From: Dyadobacter sp.
Lineage (GTDB): Bacteria; Bacteroidota; Bacteroidia; Cytophagales; Spirosomataceae
Assembly: GCF_017744695.1 (NCBI RefSeq)
Contig: NZ_JAGIAS010000009.1
Coordinates: forward strand, 285,968-349,967
Direction: 5' to 3'
Length of the DNA stretch: 64,000 nucleotides
Made by a program: the position numbers and the translations under genes. Positions 34,939 to 44,091 of this stretch are shown in pieces. Within the stretch, counting starts at the first letter, position 1; every line of letters begins with the position of its first letter. The notes under the pieces were generated by a model. It was not told the DNA's origin and ran no database searches. It saw only the letters and a program-made list of their open reading frames with translations.

Positions 34939-36388
34939 GCAGGGCATTCAAAGATGATTGCCAGTTGAGGAGTGCATCGATGACGAAGAAATCGCGCAGG
35001 TTGCTGCGAATGCTCGTACGCAGGATTCGTTTGACAATACTCTTGTGTACCTCGCCTTCTTCCCGCACGCGCGGCAGTAGCTGGATAGCCAGGACGGTGA
35101 GCACCGCTCCGATCAGAAAAAGGAAATTCCATTCATGCAACAGCAGTAGCCGGAAGCTTTTTTGCAGGGTCGGTCCTGTCCATTCGGCCATAATGCGCAG
35201 TTGCCGTAGCGTGAAATAGTCGGCCAGGAAGCCTCCGATCATGGGTGCCAGCGAGGAAAACACGGAAGTAATGATGTTTTTGACAGAAAGGTAAATAATA
35301 GCTTCGCGTGACGGCGCCAGTTTGAGCCCGATGTTGGTCAATGCGAGATTGATGCCCGCATTACTGGCACCGCTCAGTATGTGAATGAGCGCCAGCAGGA
35401 TCATGTTTGAAACCAGGTTGTAATAAATTCCTACAAAACACCAGGCGATTACGCATAGCAGGTACATTGGGGCGCAAATGGCGATGATCGTCTTGTTGCT
35501 GTAACGGTCGGCGAACACGCCCCAGAGTCCGAGCGTGAGAATGCTGCTCAACTGGCTCAGGATGGTTAGCGGAACAATGTAAAGCAGTGTCAGCCCCAGG
35601 GTTTTCAGCATAAAAACCGTGAAAAACGGCGTCGCGATATTGACTGCAAAGAGCCATGCCGAATTGAATACAAGCAACTTCCGGAAGTTAAGGTCTCGCA
35701 GCGGCCGTACGAACATTCTGAGAATGTTGTCCTTATCCAGAAGCGACAATGGTTCGGGAACGGTGGATAGCAGCCACGCGCCGGAGAGGCCGATGAAACC
35801 AGCCAGTATGAACATGATCGAGTAGGTCGTTAGCTCAAACTGAGGGTAGTTTTTGCGGATGTTATCGACTGCAATGGCCAGTATAATGCTCAGGGCCACA
35901 TTTAGTATCTGTGCGTAGCGGCTGCGTTTGGAAAAATATACGCCCAGCATTTCACCGGGGACGAGATCTTTCATCCAGGCGTTCCAACTGGGTCCGGCGA
36001 TAGATCCGAACAAATAGAAGAAAAAAAGGAAAAATAGCAGCAGATTCACCGGGGCTTCTTTTCCAAATACGAAAGGCAGTAAGCCGATTGCCAGAAGCGG
36101 TACACGCGCCAGTACCGAGCAGATGACCGAAACCGCGCGCCGGTTGTTGTACCTGCGGATCAGCCAGATAGAAGTGAGCTGAAATACGTTGGTGAGTGTG
36201 GGTAACGAAGCCAGCAGGCCGATCTGAAAGTTGTTGGCGCCCAACAACAATGCAAACGCGACCAGAAACGTGCCACCCGTGAGAGTGGTCATGGCCTCGG
36301 TAGTCAGGCCTTCTTTCAGAATGGTGTTCAATCCACTGTTGACTTCCTGTTCGGAGAGTCGTTCCTTCGGTCTGAAAATCATAGGCAT
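34874..36388 (-). CDS. MFS transporter
   Basis: 504 residues with about twelve hydrophobic segments (first at ~residue 38, GGTFLVAFALLLGANNF; then LLFFLFFFYLFGSIAG, ILNVALSIILAIAV, SIMFILAGFIGLSGAWLL and others). Between helices 2 and 3 is RRYNNRRAVSVIC, in the position of the basic loop of major facilitator proteins, and after helix 8 GVFADRYSNKTI, which matches the repeated MFS motif. The C-terminus is ~70 charged residues in the cytoplasm. Substrate is unknown. Being the last gene of a minus-strand group with sugar-metabolism genes and convergent with the glycan cluster (65-base 3' overlap), it could export or import a sugar or glycan product. Confidence 0.85.
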   Translation of the reverse strand: MPMIFRPKERLSEQEVNSGLNTILKEGLTTEAMTTLTGGTFLVAFALLLGANNFQIGLLASLPTLTNVFQLTSIWLIRRYNNRRAVSVICSVLARVPLLAIGLLPFVFGKEAPVNLLLFFLFFFYLFGSIAGPSWNAWMKDLVPGEMLGVYFSKRSRYAQILNVALSIILAIAVDNIRKNYPQFELTTYSIMFILAGFIGLSGAWLLSTVPEPLSLLDKDNILRMFVRPLRDLNFRKLLVFNSAWLFAVNIATPFFTVFMLKTLGLTLLYIVPLTILSQLSSILTLGLWGVFADRYSNKTIIAICAPMYLLCVIAWCFVGIYYNLVSNMILLALIHILSGASNAGINLALTNIGLKLAPSREAIIYLSVKNIITSVFSSLAPMIGGFLADYFTLRQLRIMAEWTGPTLQKSFRLLLLHEWNFLFLIGAVLTVLAIQLLPRVREEGEVHKSIVKRILRTSIRSNLRDFFVIDALLNWQSSLNALLKGKRVGNAPVQQGAEGPPLK

Positions 36389-36407
36389 GAATGGATATTA
36401 ACTGCTT

Positions 36408-37940
36408 TTACTCACGATGTGCCAGGTTTTCTCTTGCAGGGCCGGTAAGTACGGTACCGTCGGTGCCGAAACGCGATCCATGACAAGGGCAGTCCCAGCT
36501 TTTCTCTGAATTATTCCAGTGGACAATGCATTTCGCATGCGTACAAACCGGATCGAGGGCCTGTATGTTGCCCCGGGGATCTTTGTAAATAGCCAGTTTC
36601 TGGCCGTCATAATCTACCACTGCGCCGGAGCCGGCAGGTATTTCGGATAGTTCGTCGATTTTCCCGAAATCCAGACGGTCGCCGATAAATCGGGCGACGA
36701 CATCGGCGCCTTCTTTGACGACCTCGGTGAATCCGGCAATGGGTTTGATGCGTGACGGATCATAAAGCGCTTCATATTCACTCCGGCCATTCAGGATCAG
36801 GTCACTGATCACGCTCGCCGCAGCAGTCCCGAGCATCATACCGTTTCCGTTAAAACCGGTTGCCGTGTAAATGCCGTCGGAAGCGCCGGGAAGTTGTCCG
36901 ATATACGGCAGGCCGTCGGCCGGGATGTAATACTGGGCCGACCACTGGGTGTATACCTCTTTGACCGGGTAACATTTTTTGGTGAAACTGATCAGGTCCT
37001 CAAATGCCTGCTCGGGAGAGCCGTGACCCGTTTTATGATCGTGGCCGCCCGCTACGAGGTACTTTTGCCCGTCGATCATATGCGTCCGGAAATAATGGTA
37101 AGGCTCCTGCATATCGTAAACCAGGCCGTCGGGATAGGCGTTATCGTTTGTCAGCGTGACCGCGATGACATAGCTTCGGTAAGGCGCGTTGCGGAAATGC
37201 AGCACATTTACCCCGCCGGGAGGGATATGCGTGGCGTAAACGACCTTGCTGGCCTGGATTTGCTTTCCGGCCGATATGGCGGTATGAATTCCATTATCTG
37301 TTTGTATCTCGTGAATCGGTGTGTTTTCCAGTACGACCCCTCCCAGGCCGGCGAACGCGGCTTGCAAGCCTGAAATGTATTTCAAGGGGTGAAACTGTGC
37401 CTGCCGGTCGAAGATGAGCGCTTTTTGGTATTCAACAGTGATCGGGACCTGATCGGTTACCCGAACTTCGACGCCCGCCCGCAGGGAACTGGCAAATATA
37501 TCGTCCAGTTGCCGGGTTTCCTGATCGGTTTGTGCGTAGAGATATCCATTTTTCCACTCAAAATCGCAATCGATCCCGTGAGTCCCGATAAGTTCCTGGA
37601 TCAGTTGCACGGATTCGGCAATGGACTTCGCAAATTGTTTTGCGGCGTCTTCATCAAAGGCTTTTTCCACCTCGGCAAAGGTCGTGTCAGCAAACGTGTT
37701 GATATGGGCGCTCGTACCCCCGGTGGTTCCGTAGCCCGGGTTATGGGCGTCGGCTACGATGCATTTCAATCCTTTTTTTCGCAGTAACAGGGCAGTAGTG
37801 AGGCCAGTAATACCTGCCCCGACAATCAGTACATCATAAGTTATTGCGGGATCGAAAGCATTGCCTGCGTCAGTTTTCGACATATTCTTTTGCCAGAGAC
37901 TTTGGTTTCGTCCATCGCGTGTGTTTTGATTGGTTTCCAT
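36408..37940 (-). CDS. FAD-dependent oxidoreductase (DAO family) with C-terminal Rieske domain
   Basis: 510 residues. FAD-binding dinucleotide fold: YDVLIVGAGITGLTTALLLR (~34-56), and a C-terminal FAD closing motif IYTATGFNGNGMML (~355-370). The DAO-type substrate domain lies between. Residues ~420-505 form a Rieske [2Fe-2S] domain: Cys466 and His468 in CTHAKC and Cys484 and His487 in CPCHGSRF are the cluster ligands, with Cys471 and Cys486 as the likely disulfide. Such fused proteins are common in bacteria but their substrates are not established; amine or sugar-derived compounds are possible. A second ATG (20 codons in) is an alternative start. Located 19 bases upstream of the MFS gene and 103 bases after GlgX, on one strand. 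Confidence 0.9.
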   Translation of the reverse strand: METNQNTRDGRNQSLWQKNMSKTDAGNAFDPAITYDVLIVGAGITGLTTALLLRKKGLKCIVADAHNPGYGTTGGTSAHINTFADTTFAEVEKAFDEDAAKQFAKSIAESVQLIQELIGTHGIDCDFEWKNGYLYAQTDQETRQLDDIFASSLRAGVEVRVTDQVPITVEYQKALIFDRQAQFHPLKYISGLQAAFAGLGGVVLENTPIHEIQTDNGIHTAISAGKQIQASKVVYATHIPPGGVNVLHFRNAPYRSYVIAVTLTNDNAYPDGLVYDMQEPYHYFRTHMIDGQKYLVAGGHDHKTGHGSPEQAFEDLISFTKKCYPVKEVYTQWSAQYYIPADGLPYIGQLPGASDGIYTATGFNGNGMMLGTAAASVISDLILNGRSEYEALYDPSRIKPIAGFTEVVKEGADVVARFIGDRLDFGKIDELSEIPAGSGAVVDYDGQKLAIYKDPRGNIQALDPVCTHAKCIVHWNNSEKSWDCPCHGSRFGTDGTVLTGPARENLAHRE

Positions 37941-38043
37941 TTGCTGATTATTTTTTGCGTGTGCGATAAGCTAAAATCGTACCAAAATGAAATGGGTACA
38001 ACCGGCGCAGACGTTTTAAATGCGTCCGCCGCCTTCCATGATA

Positions 38044-40278
38044 TCACGTAGATGCATTCGCTTGCGGAGGAGACGACAGGCATCTCAGGACCATCACTGA
38101 GTGGTCTGTGACATGCAGCTTTTCGTTCGAAGCGATTGCATGATCGGTTTCGCCGATGAAATTTTCCGCAGTATTGATTACGACGTGCCAGTCCGAGCCG
38201 CATTCTGCACCGGGCAGGATAAAGTCCATGGGCTGATCTCCCGCGTGGAAGATGATGTAAAAATGGTCGTCGGTGATTTTGTTTCCATCCGGATCGACGC
38301 ACCTGATCCCTTGCCCGTTGAGAAACACACCAAAAGTCCGTGCTATGTGGCCCTCCCATTCATGATCGGGAATTTGCTGCCCGTTAGGCCAAAACCACAT
38401 AATGTCCTTTACCTCGGAGCCCATGACCGGTAAATCCTGGAACCATCGCCTGCGACGGAAAGTGGGGTGGGCGTTGCAAAAGCCAATGAGCGCCCGGGTA
38501 TATTCCAGCAGCGACTGGTCGGCGGCTGCCCAGTTGAGCCATGAGATTTCATTATCCTGACAGTACGCATTGTTGTTGCCGTGCTGGGTTTTGCCCAGCT
38601 CGTCTCCGGCACTCAGCATGGCCACCCCCTGCGATAGGAACAGGGTTGTAAGGAAGTTTCTCTTTTGTCTGTTTCTGAGTGCATTGATGTCTGCATTATC
38701 GGTGGGACCTTCCACTCCGCAATTCCAGGAATGATTGCTCTCGTCGCCGTCCCGGTTGTCCTCACCGTTGGCCTCATTGTGCTTTTGTTCGAAGCTCACC
38801 AAATCGTTGAGCGTGAAGCCGTCATGCGCGGTGATGAAGTTGATGCTGGCCGTAGGCCTGCGGTAGTCGCTTTGGTACAGGTCCGGACTGCCGGTGAAGC
38901 GACGCGCAAAGGCCGTCATTTCCACGTCCTGTCCACGCCAGAAGTCCCGGATCTGGTCACGGTAAATCCCGTTCCATTCTGCCCAGCCCACGGGAAACTT
39001 GCCTACCATATAGCCGTCTTCGTTGATGTCCCAGGGCTCGGCGATCAGTTTCACTTGCGATATGACCGGATCCTGGTGGATAATGTTAAAGAATGAGCTT
39101 AGGGTGTCGGTTTCATGCAGCGTGCGGGCTAATGTGGCTGCCAGGTCAAACCGGAAGCCATCCACATGCATTTCGGTTATCCAGTAACGGAGGCTATCCA
39201 TGATCAGGGCCAGTACATTGGGAAGTGAAACGTTCAGCGTGTTGCCCGTGCCGGTATAATCCATGTAATGGCGCGGATCGTCCTGTACGAGCCTGTAATA
39301 GGAGGCGTTGTCCAGGCCTTTAAATGAAAACGTGGGTCCCTGGTGATTGCCTTCGGCGGTATGATTGTATACCACATCCAGAATAACCTCAATACCGGCT
39401 TTGTGCAGTTCGCGCACCATTTCCTTGAATTCGTTTACCTGACCGCCCTGCTCACGACGACTACTGTACCGGATGTCCGGCGCGAAGAACCCCAGCGTAT
39501 TGTACCCCCAATAGTTGGCAAGGCCTTTGTCAAGCAGGTGCTGATCCTCTACAAAATGGTGGACGGGCATCAGTTCCACGGCCGTAACACCAAGTGTTTT
39601 CAGGTGTTTAATGCTTGCCGGGTGCGCAATCGCCGCGTAAGTGCCACGAAGGTTTTCGGGGATTTCCTCCCAAAGTTTGGTGAAACCCTTTACATGAAGT
39701 TCGTAAATAACCGTATCATGGTAGGCGATGTCCGGACGAACGTCGTCTTGCCAATCGAAATCGGGATTGATGACCACCGCCTTTGGCATAAAGCCCGCGC
39801 TATCTTCGGCATTGAAGCTCAGGTCTTCTTCGGTACTCCCGATCTGGAAGCCGAAAACCGCAGGATCCCATTTGACCTCTCCACTGATCGCTTTTGCGTA
39901 GGGATCCAGCAGTAATTTATTGGGGTTAAACCGGTGGCCTTTTTCAGGATCGTAAGGCCCGTGTACGCGGTATCCGTAGAGCTGGCCCGGGCCCAGACCA
40001 GGAACATACACGTGCCAGACGTGATGGGTTACTTCCTCAATTTTGATTTTAAGGTATTCCTCAGCTTCATTCTCCGGTTTAAAAAGACAAAGTTCGACAC
40101 CATCGGCATTCTCGGAGAAGATAGCGAAGTTGATCCCCTTGCCATCCCAGACCGCACCCAACGGATAAGGTTTACCTGGCAGTACTTTTAATTGTCGCTC
40201 GCTGGCCGGTTCCAGCAGCTCATTCCCAATGCGATGTTCCATAGTAGGTGTGGCAGTATATATGTGTGTTCCATTCAT
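38044..40278 (-). CDS. glgX: Glycogen debranching enzyme GlgX
   Basis: 744 residues, slightly longer than the usual ~700. An N-terminal CBM48-type domain (~30-140; YPLGAVWDGKGINFAIFSENA) is followed by the GH13 barrel. Catalytic residues: nucleophile Asp in HVDGFRFDLAATLAR, acid/base Glu in VKLIAEPWDI, and stabilising Asp in FITAHDGFTLNDLV. MLSAGDELGKTQHGNNNAY is typical of the GlgX subgroup. GlgX hydrolyses the alpha-1,6 branches left after phosphorylase trimming of glycogen, releasing short linear chains. The neighbour upstream, 46 bases away, is a GH13 alpha-glucosidase and TreZ lies beyond it divergently, so the group handles short malto-oligosaccharides. No phosphorylase or glycogen synthase gene is in the window. 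Confidence 0.95.
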   Translation of the reverse strand: MNGTHIYTATPTMEHRIGNELLEPASERQLKVLPGKPYPLGAVWDGKGINFAIFSENADGVELCLFKPENEAEEYLKIKIEEVTHHVWHVYVPGLGPGQLYGYRVHGPYDPEKGHRFNPNKLLLDPYAKAISGEVKWDPAVFGFQIGSTEEDLSFNAEDSAGFMPKAVVINPDFDWQDDVRPDIAYHDTVIYELHVKGFTKLWEEIPENLRGTYAAIAHPASIKHLKTLGVTAVELMPVHHFVEDQHLLDKGLANYWGYNTLGFFAPDIRYSSRREQGGQVNEFKEMVRELHKAGIEVILDVVYNHTAEGNHQGPTFSFKGLDNASYYRLVQDDPRHYMDYTGTGNTLNVSLPNVLALIMDSLRYWITEMHVDGFRFDLAATLARTLHETDTLSSFFNIIHQDPVISQVKLIAEPWDINEDGYMVGKFPVGWAEWNGIYRDQIRDFWRGQDVEMTAFARRFTGSPDLYQSDYRRPTASINFITAHDGFTLNDLVSFEQKHNEANGEDNRDGDESNHSWNCGVEGPTDNADINALRNRQKRNFLTTLFLSQGVAMLSAGDELGKTQHGNNNAYCQDNEISWLNWAAADQSLLEYTRALIGFCNAHPTFRRRRWFQDLPVMGSEVKDIMWFWPNGQQIPDHEWEGHIARTFGVFLNGQGIRCVDPDGNKITDDHFYIIFHAGDQPMDFILPGAECGSDWHVVINTAENFIGETDHAIASNEKLHVTDHSVMVLRCLSSPPQANAST

Positions 40279-40324
40279 TCCCTGATCAGAATTTCGGGCG
40301 TCGGTAAAAACCTGTGCCAGCAGG

Positions 40325-41962
40325 TTATATCAATTCCACCACAATGCCTTCGTCTCCTGCCAGTGTGATCACTTGCGCGACCCGCTGGCCGATACGTTCT
40401 TCTTCGGTACTGAGCCTGATCACGCCCTGGTAATGGGTTTTTTGCGGGCGGAAGTAGGCTGGGCGGTGGCTCAGGTTCAGGATGATGAGGAAGGTCTCAT
40501 CGTGTTCCTGTCGGAGGTAGGAGATAAGCTGGCTGTCCGAATAAACCGGGCTGTAACTGCCCACGCTCAGTGCCGCGCTGTTGCGACGGATATCGATCAG
40601 CCTGCGGTAAAACGACAACATCGAATGGGTATCGTTTTTTTGTTTCTCCACATTTACTCTCGCAGCATTATAAGGTAATCGCAGCCAGGGTTTGCGGGTC
40701 GAAAAGCCGGCATTGATCTCCGGCCCCCACTGCATCGGTGTGCGGGACGGATCGCGGCTGATATTCAGGTCGGGCATATTCAGCCCCTGCGGATCTACGA
40801 TTTCGTCGACGGGGATGGGGACGTCGGTCATCCCTATTTCGTCGCCGTAATAAATAGTGGGTGTGCCGCGGAGCGTGAGCAGCAACATGGCCGCGATTCT
40901 GGCCTGGGATAATCCCACGCGGCTGGTGATCCGGGGTTTGTCGTGGTTGCTCAATACCCAGTTTGGCCAACTCCCCAGAGGTAAAGCTCCTTCGTAGGCG
41001 TCGATCGCCGCGGCGATCTCCTGAGCATTCCACGGCAGGGTCAGTAGCTGAAAATTGAATGGCAGGTGCGCCCCGGTGTTGTTCTGGCCGTAGTAGGCGA
41101 CGAGTCTGGATACCGGTAAATAGATTTCACCAATAAGTACCCTGTCCCCGAAAGCGTCCGTGAGCTCGCGCATCATGCGTACAATGCCGTGCACTTCGGG
41201 CTGGTCGGTGGAATAGACCGGCATGTATTCGTCATACAAGGGGCTGGCGGTATTGGCCGGGGTATTCGGCACGGGCGGGTTGTCGCGCAGCTGGCTGTCC
41301 TTGATCATGTGCCACATCACGTCCACTCTGAATCCGTCAACGCCTTTTTCGAGCCAGAACCGCATAACATCGAGCATGGCTTGCTGTACTTCCGGATTGC
41401 GCCAATTGAGATCCGGCTGCTCTTTCAGAAAGGCATGGTAGTAATATTGTCTGGTGACAGGGTCCCATTCCCATGCCGGGCCACCGAATACGCTAAGCCA
41501 GTTGTTGGGTACGGAGCCGTCTTCCTTGCCGTCGTGCCAGATATACCAGTCCCTCTTCGGATTGTTTTTGGACGATCGGCTTTCCAGAAACCACGGGTGC
41601 TGGTCGGAGGTATGATTCGGAACCAGGTCGAGTAGCAGCTTCATATCCCGACGGTGAACTTCCCGCAGTAACTCGTCGAAATCCTCCATGTTTCCGAAAA
41701 GTGCGTGAATGCCGCGGTAATCGGAGATATCGTACCCGAAATCGGCCATGGGTGAAGCAAAAATCGGGGAGAGCCATACGCAGTCGATGCCCAGCCATTG
41801 CAGGTAGTCGAGGCGGGTGATGATTCCTTTCAGGTCACCCACGCCGTCGCCGTTGGAATCCTGAAAGGACCTGGGATATATCTGATAAATAATACCATGT
41901 TGCCACCATTTGTGCTGGGTGGCGGTGGGATCTGCGGTAAATGTGACCGTTGCGTGTTCCAT
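40325..41962 (-). CDS. GH13 alpha-glucosidase (oligo-1,6-glucosidase-like)
   Basis: 545 residues from the ATG at 41962; the open frame upstream enters the promoter region. GH13 motifs: GIIYQIYPRSFQDSNGDGVG at ~20-40, DLVPNHTSDQHPWF, nucleophile Asp in VDGFRVDVMWHMIKD, acid/base Glu in VLIGEIYLPVSRL, and the third acid in WVLSNHDKPRI. Loop IYYGDEIGMTDVPI is usual in alpha-glucosidases of subfamilies near GH13_17, GH13_23 and GH13_30. It cleaves glucose from the non-reducing end of malto- or isomalto-oligosaccharides. There is no signal peptide, so it is cytoplasmic. It heads a minus-strand group with GlgX and is divergent from TreZ across 125 bases. The exact linkage preference cannot be told. 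Confidence 0.9.
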   Translation of the reverse strand: MEHATVTFTADPTATQHKWWQHGIIYQIYPRSFQDSNGDGVGDLKGIITRLDYLQWLGIDCVWLSPIFASPMADFGYDISDYRGIHALFGNMEDFDELLREVHRRDMKLLLDLVPNHTSDQHPWFLESRSSKNNPKRDWYIWHDGKEDGSVPNNWLSVFGGPAWEWDPVTRQYYYHAFLKEQPDLNWRNPEVQQAMLDVMRFWLEKGVDGFRVDVMWHMIKDSQLRDNPPVPNTPANTASPLYDEYMPVYSTDQPEVHGIVRMMRELTDAFGDRVLIGEIYLPVSRLVAYYGQNNTGAHLPFNFQLLTLPWNAQEIAAAIDAYEGALPLGSWPNWVLSNHDKPRITSRVGLSQARIAAMLLLTLRGTPTIYYGDEIGMTDVPIPVDEIVDPQGLNMPDLNISRDPSRTPMQWGPEINAGFSTRKPWLRLPYNAARVNVEKQKNDTHSMLSFYRRLIDIRRNSAALSVGSYSPVYSDSQLISYLRQEHDETFLIILNLSHRPAYFRPQKTHYQGVIRLSTEEERIGQRVAQVITLAGDEGIVVELI

Positions 41963-42087
41963 AAGTGTATCTGTTTTGAATAATCGGCAGCCTATTCTAA
42001 AATCACGCCGGCACGGGCAACAGAGATGGCATAAGTTTTTCCAAACCGGAAATCCAAAATAGGCCAGGGGCTTAACCATTTTATCGT

Positions 42088-43887
42088 ATGATCCATATCC
42101 AAGCAGGTGCGCACCGGGAGGACGAACAAATCCGGTTCACGGTGTGGGCGCCGCAAACAAAGCAGATGAACCTGATTTGCCAGGGCAGCGAACCCGCATC
42201 TTTCCAAATGCAGCAGGAGGAGGACGGTTATTTCAACCTGCTGTTGCCCTGGCCGGACGAGCCGTTCCTTTATAGCTATGAACCGGATGGCAAGGGGCCT
42301 TTCCCTGATCCGGCATCGCACTATCAGCCGGAAGGTGTGCATGGATATTCACAGGTTGTAGATCACGACCGGTTCCGATGGACAGACGGCGAATGGCGGG
42401 GGAAAGCATTCGAAGACCTCATTTTGTATGAAATACATGTCGGCACATTTACGCCGGAGGGAACATTCGAAGCAATCATCCCGCGGCTGGCGGCATTGGC
42501 AGAACTGGGTATCAACGCCATCGAGCTGATGCCCGTTCAGGAATTTCCCGGCAACCGGAACTGGGGGTACGACGGCGTATTTCCCTATTCGGTTCACAGC
42601 GCTTACGGGGGGCCTGACCAACTGAAAGCCCTGGTGAATGCTGCACATGGCCTGGGTATTTCCGTGTTTCTGGACATCGTCATTAATCACCTGGGGCCGG
42701 AAGGCAACTACCTTGGTCATTTCGGGCCTTATTTTACCAGCAAATACGCAACGCCCTGGGGTGAGGCGATCAACTTTGACGGTGAGTGGTCGGACGGTGT
42801 AAGAGATTATTTTTCCGATTTGATCATATTCTGGTCGGAATATTATCATCTGGACGGGCTGAGAATGGATGCCATTCACGAGATTTTTGATAAGGGTGCA
42901 TTCAGCTTCTGGGAGCTTGTCCACCAAAAACTTGATACGCATCAGCAGCGCAGCCGGCGCTTGTTTCACCTCATCGCTGAATCCGACCTGAACAGCCCCC
43001 GTGTGACCCGGCCTGTCGAAACCGGTGGTATGGGATTCGATGCGCAATGGCTGGACGATTTCCACCATGCGCTTTACGTATTGCTGGACGACAAGGGACG
43101 CGAGCGCTATGCGGACTTCGGAACTGTGGAGCAGCTTGCCAAAGCCTATAAAGATGGTTTTGTACATAGTGGCGGCTATGTGAAATTCCGCAAGAGAAAG
43201 CATGGTGTCTCTTCGGCGGGGATCCGGGGTTCTTCGTTCGTAGCTTTCAATCTGAATCACGACCAGGCGGGAAACCGCGCGAGTGGCGAGCGGCCCAGCC
43301 AGCTTATAAGTGTGGCAAGGCAAAAAGTGGCGATGGCCGCATTGATGCTTTCGCCCTACGTGCCTATGCTTTTTATGGGAGAAGAATACGGAGAGGATAC
43401 ACCCTTTTTTTTCTTTGTAAGCCACAGCAAGCCGGAGCTGATTCAGGCCGTGATCGAAGGGCGAAATAATGAATTCAAAGATTTTGGGGATGGGCAGCAG
43501 CCTCGCAATCCGCAGGAAGAGGACACTTTCCAGCAATCCAAAATACATTGGGAAAGGCGTAATGAGGGCCAATACGCCGATCTGCTTGCGTGGACGAAGG
43601 CCCTTATCGCCCTCCGGCAAACACATGCCGCACTGCGCAATTTCGAAAAAGATGGTATCGCCGCGGATGTGCTGACCGACAAGGCGCTGCTTCTGAAACG
43701 GACCAGCATCGACGAGCGATCGGTACTGTATTGTTATATTAATTTCTCCGATGAAGAGCTCGCCTTTTCATTGCCGGAAAATACGCACTGGTACCTGGTA
43801 CTCGATTCACAGGCGAACGGAGCAGCAACAACCGGGAGCATCGATGGCCCTGGCGTCAAGGCATTTTCAAATGTGCCCGATGCGTAA
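42088..43887 (+). CDS. treZ: Malto-oligosyltrehalose trehalohydrolase
   Basis: 599 residues. CBM48-like N-terminus (~15-95; RFTVWAPQTKQMNL) followed by a GH13_10 barrel: LILYEIHVGTFTPEGTFE, NRNWGYDGVFPYSVHSAYGG, nucleophile Asp in YYHLDGLRMDAIHEI, acid/base Glu in HLIAESDLNSPRV, and FVAFNLNHDQAGNRA with the third acid. LFMGEEYGEDTPFFFFVSH is diagnostic of TreZ. The enzyme cuts maltooligosyl-trehalose, made by TreY, to free trehalose. TreY is not present in this window, so it must be elsewhere or absent. The gene is divergent from alpha-glucosidase/GlgX and begins ~125 bases from that start. Trehalose is a common osmotic and desiccation protectant. Confidence 0.95.
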   Translation: MIHIQAGAHREDEQIRFTVWAPQTKQMNLICQGSEPASFQMQQEEDGYFNLLLPWPDEPFLYSYEPDGKGPFPDPASHYQPEGVHGYSQVVDHDRFRWTDGEWRGKAFEDLILYEIHVGTFTPEGTFEAIIPRLAALAELGINAIELMPVQEFPGNRNWGYDGVFPYSVHSAYGGPDQLKALVNAAHGLGISVFLDIVINHLGPEGNYLGHFGPYFTSKYATPWGEAINFDGEWSDGVRDYFSDLIIFWSEYYHLDGLRMDAIHEIFDKGAFSFWELVHQKLDTHQQRSRRLFHLIAESDLNSPRVTRPVETGGMGFDAQWLDDFHHALYVLLDDKGRERYADFGTVEQLAKAYKDGFVHSGGYVKFRKRKHGVSSAGIRGSSFVAFNLNHDQAGNRASGERPSQLISVARQKVAMAALMLSPYVPMLFMGEEYGEDTPFFFFVSHSKPELIQAVIEGRNNEFKDFGDGQQPRNPQEEDTFQQSKIHWERRNEGQYADLLAWTKALIALRQTHAALRNFEKDGIAADVLTDKALLLKRTSIDERSVLYCYINFSDEELAFSLPENTHWYLVLDSQANGAATTGSIDGPGVKAFSNVPDA

Positions 43888-44091
43888 TGCTCGCAGGTTA
43901 ACAGTTCCATATCGCAGCGATCATAAGTAAGATATTTTGGCCGGCCCGACCGTGACGGGGATCTGTATATTATAAAAATATATTCCAGTTAAGTTCACTG
44001 CTGTCGGTAAAACAGGCACGGGACAGCGGCTGGTATGCTATTTTGTCTGATTTTGAGGATACACTACCGCAGGCTTTAAATAGGAACAGTC

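Noticed and set aside
42349..43626. 425-codon open frame on the minus strand inside treZ
   Set aside because: Antisense to a clear TreZ gene, with no recognisable protein features.
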